From Tipula vernalis (Eukaryota; Arthropoda; Insecta; Diptera; Tipulidae), in the NCBI GenBank assembly GCA_958295665.1, contig OY282560.1, forward strand, positions 49,104,333 through 49,168,332: a stretch of DNA of 64,000 nucleotides, written 5' to 3'. The notes below the pieces were generated by a model. It was not told the DNA's origin. It searched no databases and saw only the letters and a program-made list of their open reading frames with translations. This document shows positions 30,650 to 43,150 of this stretch, in pieces; within the stretch, counting starts at the first letter, position 1; each line of letters opens with the position of its first letter. A program made the translations under genes and the position numbers.

Positions 30650-30741
30650 GTCCTAAAACAGATGTTGAATGTTATGGATGTGGCAAAAGAGGATTTGTGA
30701 GAGCAAATTGTCCAGATTGTTAAACAAAAAGTGTTTTTAAG

Positions 30742-32571
30742 ATGCCGACTAGTCCGGTTTCTTCGTGGGACATCTTGGAAGGTCGAAACGATACAAACAA
30801 TAGCATTCCGTTCTCCTCCGTATCTTTCGCCAATCGAGAATTTCAACCAAGACCCATATTTTCAATTAATATTGCAGGTAGAGATGGTAACGCATTGGTA
30901 GACACCGCGGCTAAGTTATCCATTGTGAGTTGTTCTTTGTATAAGATAATCAAAGAAAAGGGAACTCAATTCCAGACTACGAATATGTCTGTAAAGTTAG
31001 CCGATGGGTCGGTGAAAACCGAACTTATTCAATTATGTACCCTTAACGTACAATTAGAAACGAAATTAATTAAAACACGTTTCGCTGTATTCCCAAATGC
31101 TACCGAAACTGTTACTAGTACAGTAACAGGTATTGAATTCCTAACAGATGCTGGTGTTGTTCTGGACTTGTATAATAGTCAATGGAAATTTTCGGATGCT
31201 CCTGAGGTCTATCCGCTTGATACAGAACCAAATAATAGTACTCATTGTAGTAGTTTTGCATCGGATAACCATCAATCGTCAAAACAGGACACAGAATCAA
31301 CACAGGTCCAGGAACTAATACCAAAATCTGGTGATAAGATAACACATGAATCCAAGTCCCAAGTAGACTTCTCCGACACACCATTAGCTAATGAAGAATT
31401 TCATGAAATCGATATAATACCACCTATCCAGGTTGTATCGTTGCCTAACGAGTTAAGTTTTCGAATTGAAGAGGGAGGTAACTTGAATGTGCAGGGTAAG
31501 GAACGTGCAGAACAACTGTTGCGACGATATGAATTGATCTTCGCTCCAGGGGGAGTCCCTACTACCGTGGTAGAACACCATATCGAGACAGGTGATCATC
31601 GTCCAATCGCAGTTCCACCTTATTCACTTCCACCAAATAAACGTGAGATTCTCAAAGCGGAAATACAAACCATGTTAGAGCAGGATATCATTGAGGAATG
31701 TGAGTCACCATGGGCGGCTCCCGTCGTATTAATCCCGAAGCCAGATTCTTCGTATCGTTTTTGTGTTGATTATAGACAGCTAAATTCCGTCACAGTCGCT
31801 GACCGGTATCATATGCCGAAGATAGACGATCTTCTACATTTAGCTCAACGAACGTTGTGTATGTCTAGTATTGACTTGCGCAGTGGTTACTGGCAAGTTC
31901 CCGTACATCTAAAAGATAAGAATAAAACCGCATTTATTTGCCCATTCGGACTTTATCGTTTCAAGAGGATGCCATTTCGTGTTAAAAATGGACCATCCAC
32001 ATTCCATCGATTAATGGACCGAATGAAAGCCGAGATTTCAGACGTCGCCATGTTTGCGTATCTGGACGATCTGATAATAATATCACCAAACTTCGCTGGA
32101 CATCTGCGATCGTATGTATTAAGAACCGATGCGAGCAATTACGCTCTTGGTGCCGTACTTCTCCAAAAATGGGATAAGGATGAACAACCTCTGGAATACG
32201 CCAGCCGTTTATTAACGACTACGGAACAGAATTATTCCACAACAGAAAGAGAGGCCTTAGCGGTGGTATGGGCACTGAAGAAATTCCAAGGTTATTTGGA
32301 TGGATCTGAAGTGATCTTAGGTACTGATCACCAACCATTAAAATGGTTGATGTCCCTCTGTTCGCCGAGTGGTCGCCTTGCAAGATGGGCATTATTTATT
32401 CAAGTATTCAATGTCAAAATTGAATATGTGCCAGGAAAATCGTATGTCATCGCGGATACTCTTTCTCGACCGCCGTGTGAAAGGGAAAATGATTGTGCTC
32501 CATACAGGTGGATTTGCCATCTTCTCGTCCTTCCAACATTCGCCAAAATCAAATGGATGATCTCGAAATAG
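30742..32571 (+). pseudogene. Gypsy Pol N-terminal part: protease, reverse transcriptase, RNase H, with RT deletion
   Basis: 609-residue open frame. The same frame continues upstream through the knuckle, separated by TAA at 30721-30723, so the ATG is incidental. The protease site reads DTA rather than DTG (Asp54). A linker of about 150 residues follows, then reverse transcriptase (CVDYRQLNSVTVADRY, SIDLRSGYWQVPV) with YLDD at residues 440-443. About ten residues later the sequence jumps to RNase H (LRTDASNYALGAVLLQ, TEREALAVVWALKK, GTDHQPLKWL). The RT thumb and connection, normally about 120 residues, are missing in frame. After about 32500 coding shifts to another frame, so the last residues are not native. 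Confidence 0.85.
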
Positions 32572-33950
32572 AAAAGATTATTAATTGTTTTGAATCTATT
32601 GAACATCCCGATCTACAAAATTGAATGGATCGTGGTTATCTCATGTCCATGGGGGTGCTTTATCGGTATTTATCGGATTCGGAATCAGAAGAACCACAGT
32701 TGGTGATACCGTCAGCAAATCGTTCGGATATTATGAAGCCGTTTCATGATGATCCGACGGCTGGTCACTATGGCGTAATCGAACATTGAAAAAAATATCA
32801 ACCAAATATTATTGGCCAGGGATGCGGTCATACATTGCTTCCTATATAAAGGATTTCCCAGAATGTCAGCGGTATAAACCCACAAATTTAAAGCCGGCAG
32901 GACTTTTAAGAACTCCTGTGATGAACCATCGATTTGAAGTAATTTCAATCGATCTATTTGGTCCGTTAGTCGAGAGTGAGGAGGGTTATCGTTGGATATT
33001 GATTGTCGAAGACACTGCTTCCCGTTGGGTCGAATTATATGCATTGAAAACCGCTACAGCTGAAGCCTATAGTACCACCTTAGTGAATGAATTTTTCCTT
33101 CGTTACGGTATTCCTCGCCGTGTTGTATCCGATAATGGAAGTCAATTTGTGAGTGGCATCATGCAAAAGGTTTTGTATTGTCTCGGAGTTCATCAAGCCC
33201 TAACACCTGTGTATCATCCAGAAGCTAATCCAGTGGAGCGTAAAAATCGAGATTTAAAGACTCAACTTTCACTCTTAGTCAGGGATGAACATACAAATTG
33301 GCCAAAATACTGATGAAATAGTATGTGAAAGTACAGGATACACTCCTGCCTTCATCTGTTTCAGAATGGAACTCAGACATGTTTTCGATGTTATACAGGA
33401 CTTCCGTAATGTCGTTCAAAATGATAATTTTATTCCCGAAGTTAGTCCGTATCTACTGAAAATAGGGGATACCATTGGAAAAGCTAGAGAAATCCATGAA
33501 AAGAAACAGGACTCTAGGAAAACGTTTGTAGATAAGCACCGTCGAAACCAGTCGTTTAACGTTGGAGATCGGGTACTGGTAAAAACACATCCTCATAGTC
33601 ACTCGTCCCGGGGACGAATGTCCAAATTTTCACCACGTCGTGAGGGCCCTTATATAATTAAGGAAATTAAATCGCCGACTACTTATGTCATAGAATCACT
33701 GGAGGGTATCCCAAAAGGAGTTTATCACGTATCCATGCTCACACCTACAAATGACTCGAATAATTTCTTATCCAACCACCGATCGACAGAGTTTCAATCC
33801 ATATTCAGACATGAAGATTCTGAAAACGACTTCGATATTGACACCGTTTCTGCGGGTACATCCCAATCCACTGAAGTCGATTCCTCAGTCCATCCTTGTA
33901 GAACAACTCGTAGCGGCCGTACAGTGAATACCCTCAGTCGGTATCATTAA
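32553..33950 (+). pseudogene. Gypsy integrase, split over several frames
   Basis: Coding moves to a new frame from about 32553, with an in-frame TGA at 32622-32624 and a zinc-binding HDDPTAGHYG at about 32748-32775. A frameshift near 32780 leads to the frame ending at 33313 (YYWPGM, ISIDLFGPL with the first Asp, VVSDNGSQFVSG with the second, and the Glu in the PVERKNRD segment). Another shift near 33310 leads to 33950, which contains SPYLLKIGD, GDRVLVKTHP, a GPYIIKEI module and an RTTRSGR tail. The catalytic triad codons survive, but the protein cannot be made as one chain. Confidence 0.85.
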
Positions 33951-34021
33951 AATTGAATAGTCAAAATATTACATTCGCATTTATCATAGTTTCGTATTCT
34001 TTTATTTTTCTATCGTATCAT

Positions 34022-34457
34022 TGTAACACCCTATACACATAAAAAATTACTCACTCGTGGTGCCATCTATTATGAGTACGAAAAACCTAATTAAATAAAC
34101 TTACAAATTATATATAAAAATTGTAGAAAAAAACGAAAAAAAAAAAAGCGTAGCGTCCATCGAAGAAGAAAGTCACGTGGTGATAAAAAAGATAAAATAA
34201 AAAAAATAAAATAAAAGTAAAACAACAATTTAGTTTGATTTATAGTAAAGTAATAAAGTAATAAATAAATTATTGATTATATAAATAATAGTAATTAGTA
34301 TAATTACTAAATTTTGGTGGATTAACCTACAAAATAATTGGCGCACAACAAAGGCAACGCCTTATACCGAGCCCCTTGGCGTCTCACACTGTTTTTTTTA
34401 CAAATAGGCGTCACACACGTAATAAATTGGCGGCCTTTAAACAGGAAATGTGTTACA
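34022..34457 (+). repeat. 3' LTR of the Arc-type gypsy element
   Basis: 436 bp, partner of 29159-29594. Differences cluster at about LTR positions 93-105, 165-180 and 305-315. Confidence 0.93.
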
Positions 34458-34461
34458 GTAC

Positions 34462-36620
34462 CCCGATCAAATATTTTTCGCCAGACATTTTGGTCGTAAG
34501 AAAATTTAGAGAAAAATTAGGCAAACCATTACATTGCAGAGACAGCAGTTAGAGTCTACCAGCTTTACCATAAGCATTAGTGTGGACTACTTTATAGCAC
34601 GTCCAATTCCAACAAATTGATGAGAATTTGTAGGTCATCTCCCTAGTATTGTTAGGGAGAGGGACTAATAAAAAATAAGATTACAAAATTCTCAACAAAA
34701 AAAATTCTGCATTTTCACCCATAAATGACAAAAAATCATGAAAAATCATTGACCATCATTATGTTAACAAATTACACACAAACAAACAATTTTTTATTCA
34801 CCTCAACGGAATTTCGTTCATTTTATAACGAAACGAACCTAAACCAAAACAACAAAAAATTATCTACACACAAAACAAGAACACACCTGTTGAATTTGGT
34901 CATCTCTTTTCAAATTTCACTATGCGACAACACTACTCATCTCCATTAACCCACACCACGCGTTGGTACAGTACCAATATATCAGTTTCTCTTTAATTTG
35001 ATATCTCTTTCCGATTTGGACTAACAAAAAAAAAAAAAATCAGCTGCGTTGCATTTTTCTTTTATGTGGCATTTGTGTGGCAGTATTAGAACGTTTGCCA
35101 ATGGGATATAACGCGTCGCGCTCCCAACATTTTTTTTTTTATTAATAATTTTTTTATGTAATGTTGTGATAACAAACGTGAAACGCTATTTTACTCTACA
35201 TCTAAATAATTGTGTGTTTATTATCTAGTTAATTAATGTGAAACCAATTTAAGTATTGTGATTTAAATGTGAATTTATGTATTAAATTAATTTGTGAATA
35301 TAAAAAAAAAAAAAATTTACCTTGTGAAGAAAATAAAAAATTTAATGTAAAAAAAACCCACCTGTCAACTTTCTACCTTTTATTTTTGGATCATACGGAA
35401 AGAATGAGAAATACGTACAATATCTATTTGTTACAATTTTGTCTAAATTTATAGTTTTTTCTCACTCTTTATTGGAATACAATGTTATGTTTTCCTTTTC
35501 AAAACCGATTAGATAATAAGTGATTTGTTTATAGTTGTCTCTTTTTAATGGATTTATATGTATTTATATTAAAGTGGAGGTCAGTACACTTTTCGGACTG
35601 TTATTTTTATGTTTTTGTTTTGTTGTAAATTTTCCTGAAATTTTTCTTTTTTTGCTTTCCAACAAAATACATGATATAGGTATATAGTGATAAAGATAGT
35701 CGTAACCTACTTCTTGAATATATATTATACGCAAAAATCTGATGGATTTTTAGGTTAAGGTGTCATTTAGCGGTTTTAGATTAACAAATTTTATTTTTAA
35801 ATGGTTGGCTAAATCTTGTGGTTGGAAGGGTGCTTTTACACACGGATGAACTAAAATAATTTAAATGCGTATACCACGAAGTAAACTTATAAATGTTCGT
35901 CTTAACGACACACCTATTATGAATAAATTAAGAATTCTTAAAGACACAATATATTTATACATACATATGTACAATAACAAATTGATGTTACCATAAAGTT
36001 GAATTGAAATTCAAACATTTATTGCCGCATTGCTTATATTTTGTAAATTAATTGTCTTATTTCGTACATAAGCTCGATCAGCCTACGCGCGCGTCTTATA
36101 CAATTTCGTTTGCTCATTTTGTTATTCTTGACAATGTACATGGTATATGACTATATACATAATACTCGTATATACAAGAACAACTAATACACATTAGCTA
36201 ATTTTCTTGTTAGATTATGGATTCTATATCATCGACTCAAACGAGATTCTTATTAATGTATGAATTTTTTATTTTTTTGCTTTATTTTGGTACGTCATGT
36301 CACGTACATTACAGTTGTGTTGTGCCGTATTGGATTTGGTAAATTAATTTATATTCTCTAAGTCAGTGACGGGCAAACTGGTTTCCATTAATGTTCTCAG
36401 TAACGGATTATGTTTATTGTTATTCCATGATACGTTTCAGAATAATTATTAACATGTTTATTAATAGACTGGGGTGGATTAGTAGATTTAGCCGGTTTCT
36501 TGTTTATTTCAACATCTCTACTAGAATATTAAGTGGATTAGATTTGTATATACTTGGTTAGATTTGCTAAAGTGTTCTTAACTCGGTATGACATGTTAAA
36601 AAACATTAACCAAACATTTT
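34462..36620. other. Intergenic, nothing recognised
   Basis: AT-rich 2.2 kb with several A or T runs and no supported ORF. No splice-site pairs with coding sequence were convincing. Confidence 0.45.
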
Positions 36621-37224
36621 CATTTGAAAATAACTGCTGCTGAATCAAACCGATTGCTTGGAAAAGCTTATGGTGAACATGCTCCATTCCAAGAAAACTG
36701 CCAAAAAGGTAAGCCACAAAGACGATGTACAAACACAAAAACAACTCGCAGAGCAATTAAGCGCTTGTCAACAAGCTGTTTCCAATCGACTACGAGAGAT
36801 GGGAAAGATTCAGAAGGTCGGTAGATGGGTACAACATGAGTTGGAGAGCCAGATGGAGAGGCGCAAAACGCATTTGAAATTTTCTCGAACGATAGAGAAT
36901 TTATTTCGAGAATCCCAAGCGCAAAAGATCATGGGACCGAATCGCTTTGACAGGAAGATTGGTGGGACCAGAAGGGTGTGGTATATTATGAGCTGTTAAA
37001 TACTGGTGAAACGGTTAAAACCAAACTCTAACAAGAACAATTCATCGATTTGAACCGTTCGCTGCTCAAAAAACGACCAGAATATCAAAAAAAGAAACAT
37101 GATATCATTTTGCTCCGTGACAATTCTCCATCACATATGGCAAAACCGGTTCGCGTCACGTTGGAAGCACTCTACTAGGAAGTGCTGGCCCTAATTACTT
37201 GCCCACCAGTCTTGGCTCCTTCCA
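36621..37224 (+). pseudogene. mariner transposase fossil (mauritiana-like)
   Basis: Frames together give the typical order: AAESNRLLGKAYGEHAP, QTQKQLAEQLSACQQAVSNR, REMGKIQKVGRWV and HELESQMERRKT from the N-terminal helix-turn-helix half. After a deletion of the first catalytic region come GPNRFDRKIGG, VVYYELLNTGETV, LNRSLLKKRPEYQKKKHDI, then a DNSPSHMAKP segment holding a later catalytic Asp. It contains stops and shifts and ends in the middle of a CPPVLAPSNY block at 37224, where AT-rich LINE-tail-like sequence begins. No terminal repeats were recognised. It is inactive. Confidence 0.8.
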
Positions 37225-37524
37225 ATTATTTTATTTATTTATTTATTATTAATATTATACAAGTAAGGCTTAGCCTTATTACAATTTCCTTAAAATACAA
37301 GAAAATCTTCTTATGTATACTCAATTCAAATAGCTATTCAATTAATTACACAATCTTGATTAAAATTAGAACATTAAATAATTTCATATGACGAACAATA
37401 GAATTAAATAAGCTGCTCAAATGTATAAATTGTCGCAAAGTATTTCATATTGGATGCTTAAAAGTAACAAATGCATTATATAAAGAAATTCAGCTAAGTG
37501 ATTGGAAATATGGCTCCTGTAGTA
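37225..37524 (-). repeat. Possible 3' end of a minus-strand Jockey/CR1-type LINE
   Basis: Read on the minus strand this ends in an AATAAGGCTAAGCCTTACTTG block followed by ATAAATAAATAAATAAA, the kind of 3' terminus seen in Jockey-like LINEs. It interrupts the mariner fossil exactly at 37224. The upstream boundary is uncertain. Confidence 0.35.
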
Positions 37525-37529
37525 ATAAT

Positions 37530-38303
37530 ATGCAATCTTCAAAAATAACCTCAATTCAAGAGGGTGGTTCACATTCAACAGTGAATACAAATACAAATAC
37601 ACAATTACGGGATAGTACTAGTGCAACTGTAGTTATTGAGAAGAAAAGTGTCAACATTCCTGAAAATCCCTACTATAAGAGATCTATATATCCTTGTAGC
37701 GGGATTGCAGAATACAATAACGGATTTAGTTACAACGGTGAAACACCTCAAAGTGGAAAACAAAATGCTGAAGAGTGATGTTGAACTTCTCAAATTTAAG
37801 TTGTTTAAATCTGAACAAAGCAAAATTCAAAATAATCTTATTGTCACGGGTTTGCCTGTCACTCTATCCAGTCATGATCTGAAATTGAAAAATGTACAGA
37901 TGTTTAAAATTATAAATGAAGATTTTAATGAGAATGATGTTAAAAGTGTCGTAAGAGTCTTTGAACCGAAACCAGAGGCAACACAAGTACGGAATACCAG
38001 TTGATGTTATCTTGAAGGATGGTCCTACTAAACAAGCCATAATTGATTTGAAAAAAAGTAAAAAAAAAAATTATCTATTTAAATGAATTGCAAGTTGAAG
38101 GTGGTTCATTTACATCTAAGATATATGTTGGTGAGAAACTTTCATCATTTTACTTTAAAATTCTAAAGAGAGCAAGGCAATACTGTAAGGATGGGAAATT
38201 GAAGTATGCATGGACGCAAAATAACAAAGTGCAGGTGCGTAAAGCAGATCAATCCCGAATCACATGGATCAAAACTGAAACTGAGATGAAAATCTCAATC
38301 TAG
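37530..38303 (+). pseudogene. CR1/Jockey-like LINE ORF1, broken
   Basis: Three frames together give a protein with a probable coiled coil (VAGLQNTITDLVTTVKHLKV, then MLKSDVELLKFKL), followed by an RNA-recognition-like block (NNLIVTGLPV, VVRVFEPKPE) and a C-terminal part (SSFYFKILKRARQYCKDGKL, YAWTQNNKVQVRK). This layout is that of L1/CR1-type ORF1 RNA-binding proteins. Frame changes near 37640-37780 and 37990-38080 break it. The end of ORF1 lies 8 bases before the ORF2 reading begins. Confidence 0.65.
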
Positions 38304-38311
38304 ATCGGTGT

Positions 38312-40995
38312 TTGAATGTCTCGTATGATGATAAATTTTTGTATAGTAAAAATTGCTATCAAGAGTTGAATGTTCTGTATTTAAATGGAAGGAGTATTAA
38401 TCATAAACTTGATGATATCGAGCTGCTACTTGGTGCTATAAAGTCCGAGGTGCATATTATTGTCATTACTGAAACTTGGTTACAAGATTATTCGTCGGTT
38501 TATATTAATTTTTTTAATTATGTTAGCTATCATTCAACGAGATCTAAGATGGGTGGTGGAGTGTCTGTTTTTGTTCGCTCTGATGTGTCGTCTGAGTTAA
38601 TGAGTAATGTAGTAATAGATGGAAAAGCCAGTTTTCTTATAGTCAGATTAGAAGGTTTTAGTTTTAATTTAGCGGCAGTCTATAAACCTAGTGATACAAA
38701 TTTTGAAATGTTCCATGAGTATTATCAAGAAATACTTAGTAGATTCAAAAATCTAATACTAATCGGTGATTTTAACATCAACATCTTTGATGATAATGAT
38801 ACGAAATCAAGGGCTTTCAGATTTTCCACTATGTCTGAGGGTTATGCCTTTCTGAATAAGTTATCTTTAGATATGACGACTAGAGTTACTGAGCATTCGT
38901 CTACTATTATTGATGTTTTTGTCACTAATATATTGTGCTATAAATACTATTTGGCAATTGACGATATTGATTTTAGCGATCATAAGGCTGTGTTGTTGAA
39001 TATTAATAAGGAGGTTAATATCTGTTCTACGAACGAAAAAATTAAGTATTTTACTCGTAATGACCTAGTTAAAAATGATGTTTTGAATTATCTAAACAAC
39101 TTGACTATGGGCGATTTAAAGTGGGTTCATTTAATTAATAATATGAGTAGTTCAATTAAATCTCACACAATTCCAATGGTGCAAACCGGGGCTTCAAATA
39201 AGAATAAATGGTGTTCATCTGAAATTGTTACGCTTTGTAAAGAGAAGAAGAGACTATATAAACATATCATAGCAAAGGAATATGAAATTTTACGGAGATA
39301 AATTTTCACAAAATCTAGGTAATTCACGAAGTACATGGAACCTTATAAATACTCTTCTCTATAATAAGCCTCCTAAAAATGATGTTCCGATTCAATCTAT
39401 CACTCATAAAGGCGTAACGTACTCATCTGACAAAGATAAAGCTGACGCCTTGAACGATTTTTTTGTCAATATTGGTGAAGTTTTGAATGATCAATGTAAC
39501 TCAGATTTTTTCAGTGATAACAGTTGTCATGAACCTTGTACTGAAGAGGAAATTGTTTACCTGATTTCAAATCTTGAGAACTCCGCTGCACCAGGATATG
39601 ACAAGATTACCACGAAATTAATTAAATCAATGGCAGTGGAACTAGCTCCAATCATTAAGTCCCTAATTAACCAATCTCTTAAATCAGGTCAATTTCCCGA
39701 TGAGCTTAAGATAGCTAGAGTAACACCTATTTACAAAAAGGAAGGTGCAAAAAATGAACCCGGTAACTATAGACCTATCTCAGTTCTCCCGGTGCTGTCG
39801 GAGATCTTTGAGCAGATTTTAAAATCCAGATTAGAAATGCATCTTAATAGGTTGAATTTTATTAGTAGTAATCAGTTTGGTTTTCAAAGATGTTCTTCTA
39901 CGCTGTCGGCTTGTTTAAATTTAGTCGAACTGTAACCATGGAATACTCCTTTGTAAATTAAATAAAATTGGGGTGAAGGGTCGGGCGCTTAAGATTTTTG
40001 AAAGTTACTTGGGAAATAGAAAGCAATTTACCTGTGTTGGATCTGAAAACAGTGACATTATTGCGATAGGAACTGGGGTTCCCCAAGGTTCAATCCTGGG
40101 ACCATTACTTTTCCTTATATTTATAAATGATATCTTTGAATTGGAATTGCATGGTGTTCTTCAATTATTTGCTGATGATGCAGCTCTGGTTTATGGTGAA
40201 ATTAATTATTCTGTATTAAGAACTGCGATGGAAGAAGATCTTGCAGTTATTCAAAGATGGATGGATACAAATAAACTCTTGGTCAATGCCATAAAGACTG
40301 TATTCCTGATCTTCTCTTTAAGGAATAGTTCTTTGAATGGTATTTTTGATTGTCTCCGTAGTGATGGTGCTCCTATTAATCGTGTTATGGAAGCTAAATA
40401 CCTTGGACTGATATTAAATAGTAGTCTAAATTGGGGATCCCATATTGATATAATGAATAAAAGGCTTTCGGCTCTTGCTGGTGTGCTTAAAAGAATATCT
40501 TTTGCTCTACCGAAGCAGGTTCTAAAATCAATATATTTTGCTTATTTTCGCTCTAGCTTGTCTTATCTTAGTCCTATATGGGGCTCTGCACCAAAATATA
40601 AATTATAGGAAATTCAAGTTATACAGAATAGAGCAATTAGGAATATATTTGATCTACCTTTTCTAACGCATACTGTGGATTTGTATAAAGATAACATATT
40701 ACCTGTAGTTGTGTTGGTTGATTATGATTTGATGATCACGTTGCATAAAATTATAAACAAAATGATTAAGACAAATTTCAATTTTACGAATAACTACCAT
40801 TATCATGATCATAGCACCAGAGCGAAACTCTTATATAGGTCAGTCTTTGCCAGACTCTCTTTCACCCAGAATAGTATTTTTAGTAGAGGTCTTAATATGT
40901 ATAATGATCTACCGGACTGTATTATAAGCACTACTAATATTTCTAGTTTTAAAAGAATTTTAAGTAATCATTTATTGAATCATTTCCGCTCTTGA
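38312..40995 (+). pseudogene. CR1/Jockey-like LINE ORF2: endonuclease and reverse transcriptase, with a deletion in RT
   Basis: The apurinic-type endonuclease at 38312-39300 has VITETWL, LIGDFNINIF and SDHKAVLLNI. Reverse transcriptase follows from 39282 after a frameshift: PGYDKITTKLIK, IARVTPIYKKEG, NYRPISVLPVLSE, then a break at 39935. Coding resumes near 39973 with ALKIFESYLGNRKQF, GVPQGSILGPLLFLIFINDI and FADDAALVYG. The RT segment carrying the first catalytic Asp (usually D..KAFD) is missing between 39935 and 39973. The C-terminal region runs to TGA at 40993-40995, with another stop at 40606-40608. A 3' UTR and tail are not evident, because minus-strand LINE sequence follows at once. 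Confidence 0.85.
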
Positions 40996-41009
40996 TGGAA
41001 TCATACGTT

Positions 41010-43150
41010 GTGCATTGCTGAGTCTCATGCGCGGGCTACTTGTAGCAAGAAAGAATTAAAAGCGATATTTAATTTTCTGAACGAGGACTTAGAGCAACCA
41101 GAATAAATAGGGGCACAGTAGGTTAAATGCGGAATAATTAATGATCGTATTAATTTCAGCTTAGCGTCCCGCGGCGTATAGCTTTCATGTGGCCATAGCG
41201 TCCTTAACGTAGCATATATTCTACCACATAATTGGGTTACATGATCATCCCAACTAAGTTTGTTATTCATCAATAACCTCAAGTTCCTAACCGTATCCAC
41301 AATCTCAATATTCGCATTGCCAATTTTGATATTATAATGCCGAAGGTTCGATAACATATTACTTTATTACTAGTTAGGAACATGGCTTTGGATTTTAAGA
41401 GGTTGATTTTAATATGATTGTTATTGCTACAAATTAAAATTCTTTCAAGTGTATCTCGTTTATTCTCAGCACGCAAGCATCCACCATATCGCTTGCTACT
41501 GCCGACTCATAGATTTGCACATCATCTGCAAAAATATGAAACTTTACCGTAGCTACACTGTTTCTGATATCATTTATAAACAACATAAATAACAAAGGGC
41601 TCAAGATTGAACCCTGAGGAACACCAGAAGTCAATAAACTCTCGTTGGAAAATTTTTCATTTAATTTGACAATTTGATACCTATCCGATAGGTATGAAGC
41701 CAAAAGCTTAACCGCAGAATGGGAAAAATTAAAGTTTGAGCGCAACTTATGGAGCAGAACTTCTTGATTAACACTGTCAAAAGCTTTAGAAAAATCTAGA
41801 AGCACAAGCAAAGGCACTTTTCAGAAGTTGTACTATGTCTTTATCGAAATCCGGACTGTAGATCATCAATTAAGCCAAAACTAGAAATATGATTCATCAT
41901 CTGAAACTTCATAATTTTTTCAATTACCTTAGATAAGCAAGGAAGTATACTGATTGATCGAAAGTCTTATATAGTTTCAGGCTTAGGTACCTTCCCAATA
42001 GGGGTTATATGTGCAATCTTCCACCCCGTCGAAAAAACAGATTTAGTCAATGCAGTGTTAATTATGTTTGTTAAAACAGTGCTTATTGACGGTAGTAAAA
42101 GTCGAATGAAAACTATAGGGATACTATCAGAACCTTGTGCTTCAGATTGAATATCATCAATTGCATTACATAAGTACTTCCATAATGGAAGCATTCTTAA
42201 AATAAAAACATTGATTATCAGTTGATGAAATAGCAGAATTCATAAGAAATTGATTTTGCACAGCTACCTGGGAGCATTTTGCAAAATGATTTGAGAACTC
42301 AGTAACTGAAAAATCCGACACGGCAGTTCGTTTGGTTTTTAAAAACCCATATTTTTGGAAATTCCGCCATAAAATTCTATTGGCTAGGTCCAAATTAAAA
42401 ATATTACTTTTAAAATACTGGAGCTTCGCTGCTTTAATCATCCCATTCACCTTATTCCTGTACTTCTTATAATGACTAAATGAAGTAGGATTTTTATTTG
42501 CTCTCCAAGTTACATTCCGATGGTACAGTATAGAGTGATTTAATGAGAAAGACTTGCACGGTGGCTCCAAAGAAATTTTTCTTATGGGTGCAAACTCATC
42601 GAGAAATTGAGTCACTAGTGCATTGAAATGCTCCAATTGATTATTAACATCCGGGATGAGGGAAATTACTCCCCATTCAAGCGAATTTGCTGCAATAAGC
42701 AAAGCATTTTGATCTAAGTTATGCAATGCTCAGCAATATCTAAAGGCGTCATTGTCATAAATATTAATATTAAAATTATACGAGCCAAAAATCATATCAT
42801 GGGTTGTAAATAGTCCGGGAACTGAAATTTGAGTTAAAAAAATTCAATTTAGGTCGATTATTCAATAGCAACAGATCAAGACAAGTCATACTTCAATCCA
42901 CAAAGTTAGTAGGGCAATATGATGCAATTTCTAGGTCTAGTGAAAAAATAAAATCTCTGAATGTCCGGACATACTTTTTATTCGAATTGACATCCAGATT
43001 GAAATCACCTAGAATAAGAATATCGCTATATTTGCCGTCTGAGCCTGTCAAAAATTTCCTCAGTCTATTTACAAATTTAATACACGGAGGACGATAAACA
43101 ACACCAACTAAAACTTTCTCATTTATGGGATTACACATTTCCATTTGTTT
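41010..43150 (-). pseudogene. Second CR1/Jockey-like LINE, ORF2 remnant
   Basis: On the minus strand, from 43144 downward: endonuclease end (VLVGVVYRPP, DILILGDFNLDVN); a linker and RT start (42726-42166, with YKKYRNKVNGMIKAAK); GWKIAHITPIGKVPKP; then after a gap LLVLLDFSKAFDSVNQEVLLHKL with the first catalytic Asp, TSGVPQGSILSPLLFMLFIN, FADDVQIYE; and finally RNLRLLMNNKLSWDDHV and LIRSLIIPHLTYCAPI down to about 41025. Frameshifts and short deletions separate the blocks. The copy is truncated at both ends and meets the plus-strand LINE tail to tail at about 41000. Confidence 0.82.

Larger units (their letters stand above)
29159..34457 (+). mobile_element. Ty3/gypsy element with Arc-type Gag, complete ends, defective
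   Basis: 5299 bp with 436-bp LTRs that begin TGTAACAC and end GTGTTACA, flanked by the exact 4-bp duplication GTAC (29155-29158 and 34458-34461). The LTRs are roughly 96% alike by eye, with changes mostly in the A-rich block and near the 3' third, so it is older than the BEL and first gypsy insertions. Gag resembles Arc, and Pol has protease, reverse transcriptase, RNase H and integrase. Several stops, frameshifts and an in-frame deletion make it inactive. I saw no obvious TGG-type primer site directly after the 5' LTR. Confidence 0.93.
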
